A stretch of DNA of 64,000 nt from Strigamia acuminata. Lineage: Eukaryota; Arthropoda; Chilopoda; Geophilomorpha; Linotaeniidae. A model generated the notes under the pieces. The model saw only the letters and a program-made list of their open reading frames with translations, was not told where the DNA came from and made no database searches. Below are positions 60,674-64,000 of the stretch, piece after piece. Both the position numbers and the translations under genes were made by a program. The stretch spans positions 4,464,001 to 4,528,000 of the forward strand of contig OX442323.1 of assembly GCA_949358305.1 (NCBI GenBank). The letters are read 5' to 3'. How positions within the stretch are numbered: the first letter of the stretch is position 1; the number at the start of each line of letters is the position of its first letter.

Positions 60674-63600
60674 ATGGACGAGGAAGAGAACGACGTGCTG
60701 GCCATAGAGCACGAGGACGAGGAAAACTGGGACCGCGATGTAAACCAAGTCCATCCCGATCAGGTAGAAGTCGGCATCGGCACATGAGAACTAGTTCCGT
60801 GCTGCTGAAGAAGAAATTTTGTTGACTAATACCTGACATGAGTGCTTTGCACTCACAATAGCGTATAATTAATTATTAACCGCGATCGCTCACACGATCG
60901 TATTTTTTCCTTGTTAATTTGTTTTCGGGGTGCGAGCGCAGACTTCACGTCGCCTCGCGTCTCGAAAATTCCTCATGACTTGAGTCACGAGCGAGACAAT
61001 GGGCTCGAGCCATAAATAATTTTATGACAAGGGGAGAATATTCTGTAAAAGAATATTTTTCTCCACAAGTAATTTGACGCATCGAATTGATGCAACTTAA
61101 CATTCGTACGATGAATTTTTCGGTGTGTTGGATAAATTTAATTTGACTTTAACTTTTTTAAAAAATTAGACAAAGTCCGACTTCGGAATAATTCTTTATT
61201 AGATTTATTTATTTAATAAAATTTCGACAAGCACATTTATTGTGCAATTTTAGTAATAATTTACACCCGACGAATTCTCTTTACGAATGACGGATAATTA
61301 TTAATTTAATTATTAGTAATGTTCTAATTAACGTTAGAATTAATGTGAAGTAAAATCTGATGATAAAAATCCGGATTAAAGGCTCGATTCCGTCTCGCTG
61401 TGCGTTTTGGACATGAGACAGATTTTTTTACGTGATGACTTCTCTTTTTCTATCCGACGAGGGACAATTCGTCCTACGTTTGCACCGATAGACAGGAATC
61501 GGTCTCGACGGACGGCTGCACGTATCAGCAACGTCCCTCGAAACCAACCATTTATCTACGTATTTAAATATTAACTTTTTATTAATTGTTTATTTCTCCA
61601 TCCTTCCAGATGGCACTACGTAAAACATGGGGACCATTAGACCCCGCTTGCATCGCTCGTGGCGGGATATTTCGAGGCGCGCTGCCCGAATTTTACCGAC
61701 GATGTTTCGGCGAAGACGCCGACCCTTGGCGCCTGCGAATACTACATTCCCGATGCATCGCCCGACGTTGGGTACGAGACTGTACGCTCCTGGACACGTT
61801 CCCGGAGGGGATGCGCGAAGGCATCGCCACAGAGTTAGCTCGTGACGAGGACCCGAAATCGCCAATTTTCCACCCCGGATTGTCAAGTCAGTACACTGGC
61901 ACTCCGGCGGAGGAACACGTGCTGCATGCGTGGCGAGCAGCCGAGACAGAAGAGGCCCGTGAGGCCATCTATCAGCAGTATAGACAACAGCTGGTGGATA
62001 CCGCTGCGGCAGTGGCCGAGCGCATCCTCCAAAACGAGGGGATGACCGCGGATGATATTCATCTGTGGTTTGAGAGGCTGCGATTGGGAGAGAGTACGCC
62101 CCAGTGGAGACCTCGGATGGGAATTTTAACGTCCCAAGCCGAGATGTGGCAGCTCCACCACCTGGGGATTTTGGGGCCCAAAAGCAGCTACCCGCGGAAG
62201 CGCAAGCGCTCCAAAGGCGCCGGGAACAGCCAGTCGCGTTCCCCGGTGACAACCAAGAAGCAGCGTGTCGCTCAAAACACGACTGAAAGCAACGAAGCTG
62301 GGCCATCCACTAGTACGGTGCGTGACCCTTCGCAGTATTCCCGACCGCGAATTTTCGTAAACCGTCAGATTAAAGACGGTAAGGAGTGCAAGGAGGTTTG
62401 GATGTCTGGTGATGAAGAGCGAGTCTCTCGTCCCAGCACTTCTAGACGTCCGCTGACTCATCGCGAGCAGCGGAAAAAAGATCGCAAGGAGCGATACTTC
62501 GCGAGGTGCGAAGCTCGGGGCCGCCCCATCCCCGAACCCGCCTACATCTCCAAGAGAGCGGGTCGACGAAGTGGTAGCCAGTCAGGTGAGCGAAACGTCC
62601 CAGCGACAGATACGCGGGACCTTCGCGAGATTCTGACTCAGATGAAGCGGACGAAACTGACACGTTTCGATCCCGCGATGAAACACGCCAGGAAGATGGG
62701 TGTTGTCACCGACGGAAAGGTGACCCCACACGAGGTGGCAAGGTGGCTCGCAGACTACATAAATTCGCGACCACGACCCGATGGCATGCCAACCGCCATC
62801 GTGCAGCCTTCGAGCTCCGAACAACATCTCTCGGCGCCCCAAGTCGCAATGACTGGGGTGCAGACGACGGAGACGCCACCACCGCCGACGCAGCCACCAC
62901 CACCGCTGCCGACGCCGACGCTGCCGACCAAGACGCAGCCGCCTCCGGACCTGCCGCCACCGTCGTTGTTGAATTCGAGCGATCCGCCGGATTTACCCAC
63001 CGACCGCTCAGTCCCTCTCCCCGTTGGACAGAGCATTATGCAGGAATGTCGAGCCAATTTGACCGACATTTACAGGCCGAGCCGACCCCGACCCGGTTCC
63101 TCGGCCCTGTTCTTCGAGAGGCGAGACGAAGAAGCGCGACTCGCGAGAGAAGCCGCCAACCCGACTATCTCCGAGCTCTCAGCGTTTCGCTTCGTAATGG
63201 AAGACCCAAGAGTCTCCGCACCCGCCTTGCGAGGTGTGGATCAAGCCCAGCGATATTTCATCGAATGGGCAACGGCGATGATGAGTAAGCTCTCGTGCGC
63301 CTTCACTGCGGATTCAGAGCGATCGAATCCAGTGAATCGTCGCAGCCTACAGCTATCATTGACCAAGGTCATGATGCAGCTGCTAACCCCAGCACTCTTC
63401 GGAGAAGGGCGTCAGGCGATGGCCGCATGGTCTGTCGTGGACAGAGAGGGTGTACAGGTTCCCCGTGCACTCCTCGCAGAGTGGAGCTCCATTCTGCCCG
63501 ACCCTATGTTGACTCGCTACGAGCTAACCAGGGATGTGGTAAACCCCGAATTTGAGGGGTACAAGTTGCGAAGCACGGCGTTTCGTTACACCTCCGCCAC

Positions 63601-64000
63601 CTGGACAGCGGCGCCTACCCAACAACTGCGCGCCTTGACCATCCAGACGGAAGAATCGGCAGAGGATGTAGACATGGTGATCTCGCCGACGAGCGGAGTT
63701 CCGATTCCGCCACCGATGCCTGCGGAGATATCCCCGCAAGGACCCGCCCTGTTCGAAGTGGCGGGTAGACCGAAGCGCTTGCTGTGCCGAACGCCACCCG
63801 TCAGGTCCGTCGAGCAAACGAAGCCGACACCGCCCGGGACCTCACCGGCCCGAGCGGCGACAACGACGCAAGCCGTGATTCCCGCGGCCACCCAGAAGCC
63901 GAAGCCGGCACCGCCTCCACCAGACTATTATGGGCGAATCATCGACGAGTTTCCCCATCTGTCGATGACGACGGCGACCAGGAGGTTTATCCTCGCGCAG
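60674..64000 (+). CDS. Unrecognised large GC-rich protein gene, 5' part (open at window end)
   Basis: Exon 1 60674-60763 starts in strong context (GCCATGG) and encodes 30 residues rich in Asp/Glu, beginning MDEEENDVLAIEHEDEENWD and ending CAG|GTAGAA. Exon 2 starts at 61610 after ATCCTTCCAG in phase 0 and stays open for exactly 797 codons to base 64000. Without splicing exon 1 stops after 37 codons. Exon 2: an N-terminal block rich in Trp/Arg/Cys (KTWGPLDPACIARGG, PEFYRRCFGEDADPWRLRIL), a helical Ala/Glu region, a basic patch like a nuclear signal (PRKRKRSKG), a Ser/Arg/Thr linker, a Pro-rich segment (about residues 420-460), a second ordered block (FVMEDPRVSAPALRGVDQAQ to LRALTIQTEESAEDVD), then more Pro-rich sequence ending YYGRIIDEFPHLSMT. 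GC content is far above all neighbours. No protease, RT, integrase or zinc knuckle is visible; a Gag-like or other mobile-element ORF1, or a long disordered nuclear protein, are both possible. Confidence 0.7.
60764..61609 (+). other. Intron 1 of the GC-rich gene
   Basis: 846 bp, AT-rich in contrast to both exons, with a pyrimidine-rich end TATTTCTCCATCCTTCCAG. It contains the small palindrome GAGTGCTTTGCACTC at 60840 and GCGATCGC near 60885. Confidence 0.55.

Noticed and set aside
61590-63891. Several minus-strand ORFs opposite the GC-rich gene
   Set aside because: GC-rich antisense frames; the plus strand has a continuous 797-codon frame with a splice-linked start.

Overview
This is nuclear DNA of an arthropod. 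It carries several spliced cuticle-protein genes with Rebers-Riddiford (RR) chitin-binding domains, Gly/Tyr-rich low-complexity repeats and very small first exons. It also carries a CD36/SCARB-type gene with ten exons, GT-AG introns, TATA boxes about 30 bp upstream of starts, and an AT-rich background full of MITEs and minisatellites. I cannot place it below phylum with confidence. No RNA gene, CRISPR array or bacterial operon is visible.

1-25.6 kb is a cuticle/extracellular-matrix gene cluster. Four genes lie on the minus strand: a Lys/Glu/Tyr-repeat protein (2961-5907), a Pro-rich RR protein (7264-9596), a Gly-rich RR protein (10170-12563) and a GYGKDMG-repeat RR protein (17465-19629). Two RR genes lie on the plus strand: a collagen-like one (22871-23884) and a short Gly/His/Tyr one (24911-25448). 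In all six the start codon sits on a tiny exon (2-11 codons) joined in phase 0 to the signal-peptide exon; in the five RR genes the RR domain begins exactly at a second phase-0 junction. Many annotated-looking ORFs here are antisense shadows of repeats.

26-32 kb holds small genes: a tail-anchored membrane protein with an odd upstream ORF chain (26156-28028), a type I membrane protein (29262-29804), and two tandem minus-strand 3CxxC zinc-ribbon genes resembling ZCCHC24 (30422-31131 and 31383-31793). MITEs lie between and inside them.

32-52 kb is repeat-dominated. A nonsense-riddled copia fragment has a hAT-like MITE in its LTR. It is abutted by a ~5 kb structure with long inverted ends (35.88-36.23 and 40.48-40.83 kb). 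Two palindromic TTCGAATACGA-rich blocks carry the same 79-bp spacer in opposite orientations. A ~2.1 kb segment is duplicated 5,390 bp apart almost without change. At 45-50 kb there are many copies of AACGCC-rich hairpin and AAACGCCGGGGCGTTT dyad repeats.

52.7-55.8 kb is a CD36-family gene whose last exon stops before the usual C-terminal membrane segment. 56-60 kb is repeats with coding-like debris. From 60.67 kb to the window edge a compositionally distinct, GC-rich gene starts on a 30-codon acidic exon and continues as an unbroken 797-codon frame that leaves the window. I do not recognise this protein and it is the best candidate for something undescribed.
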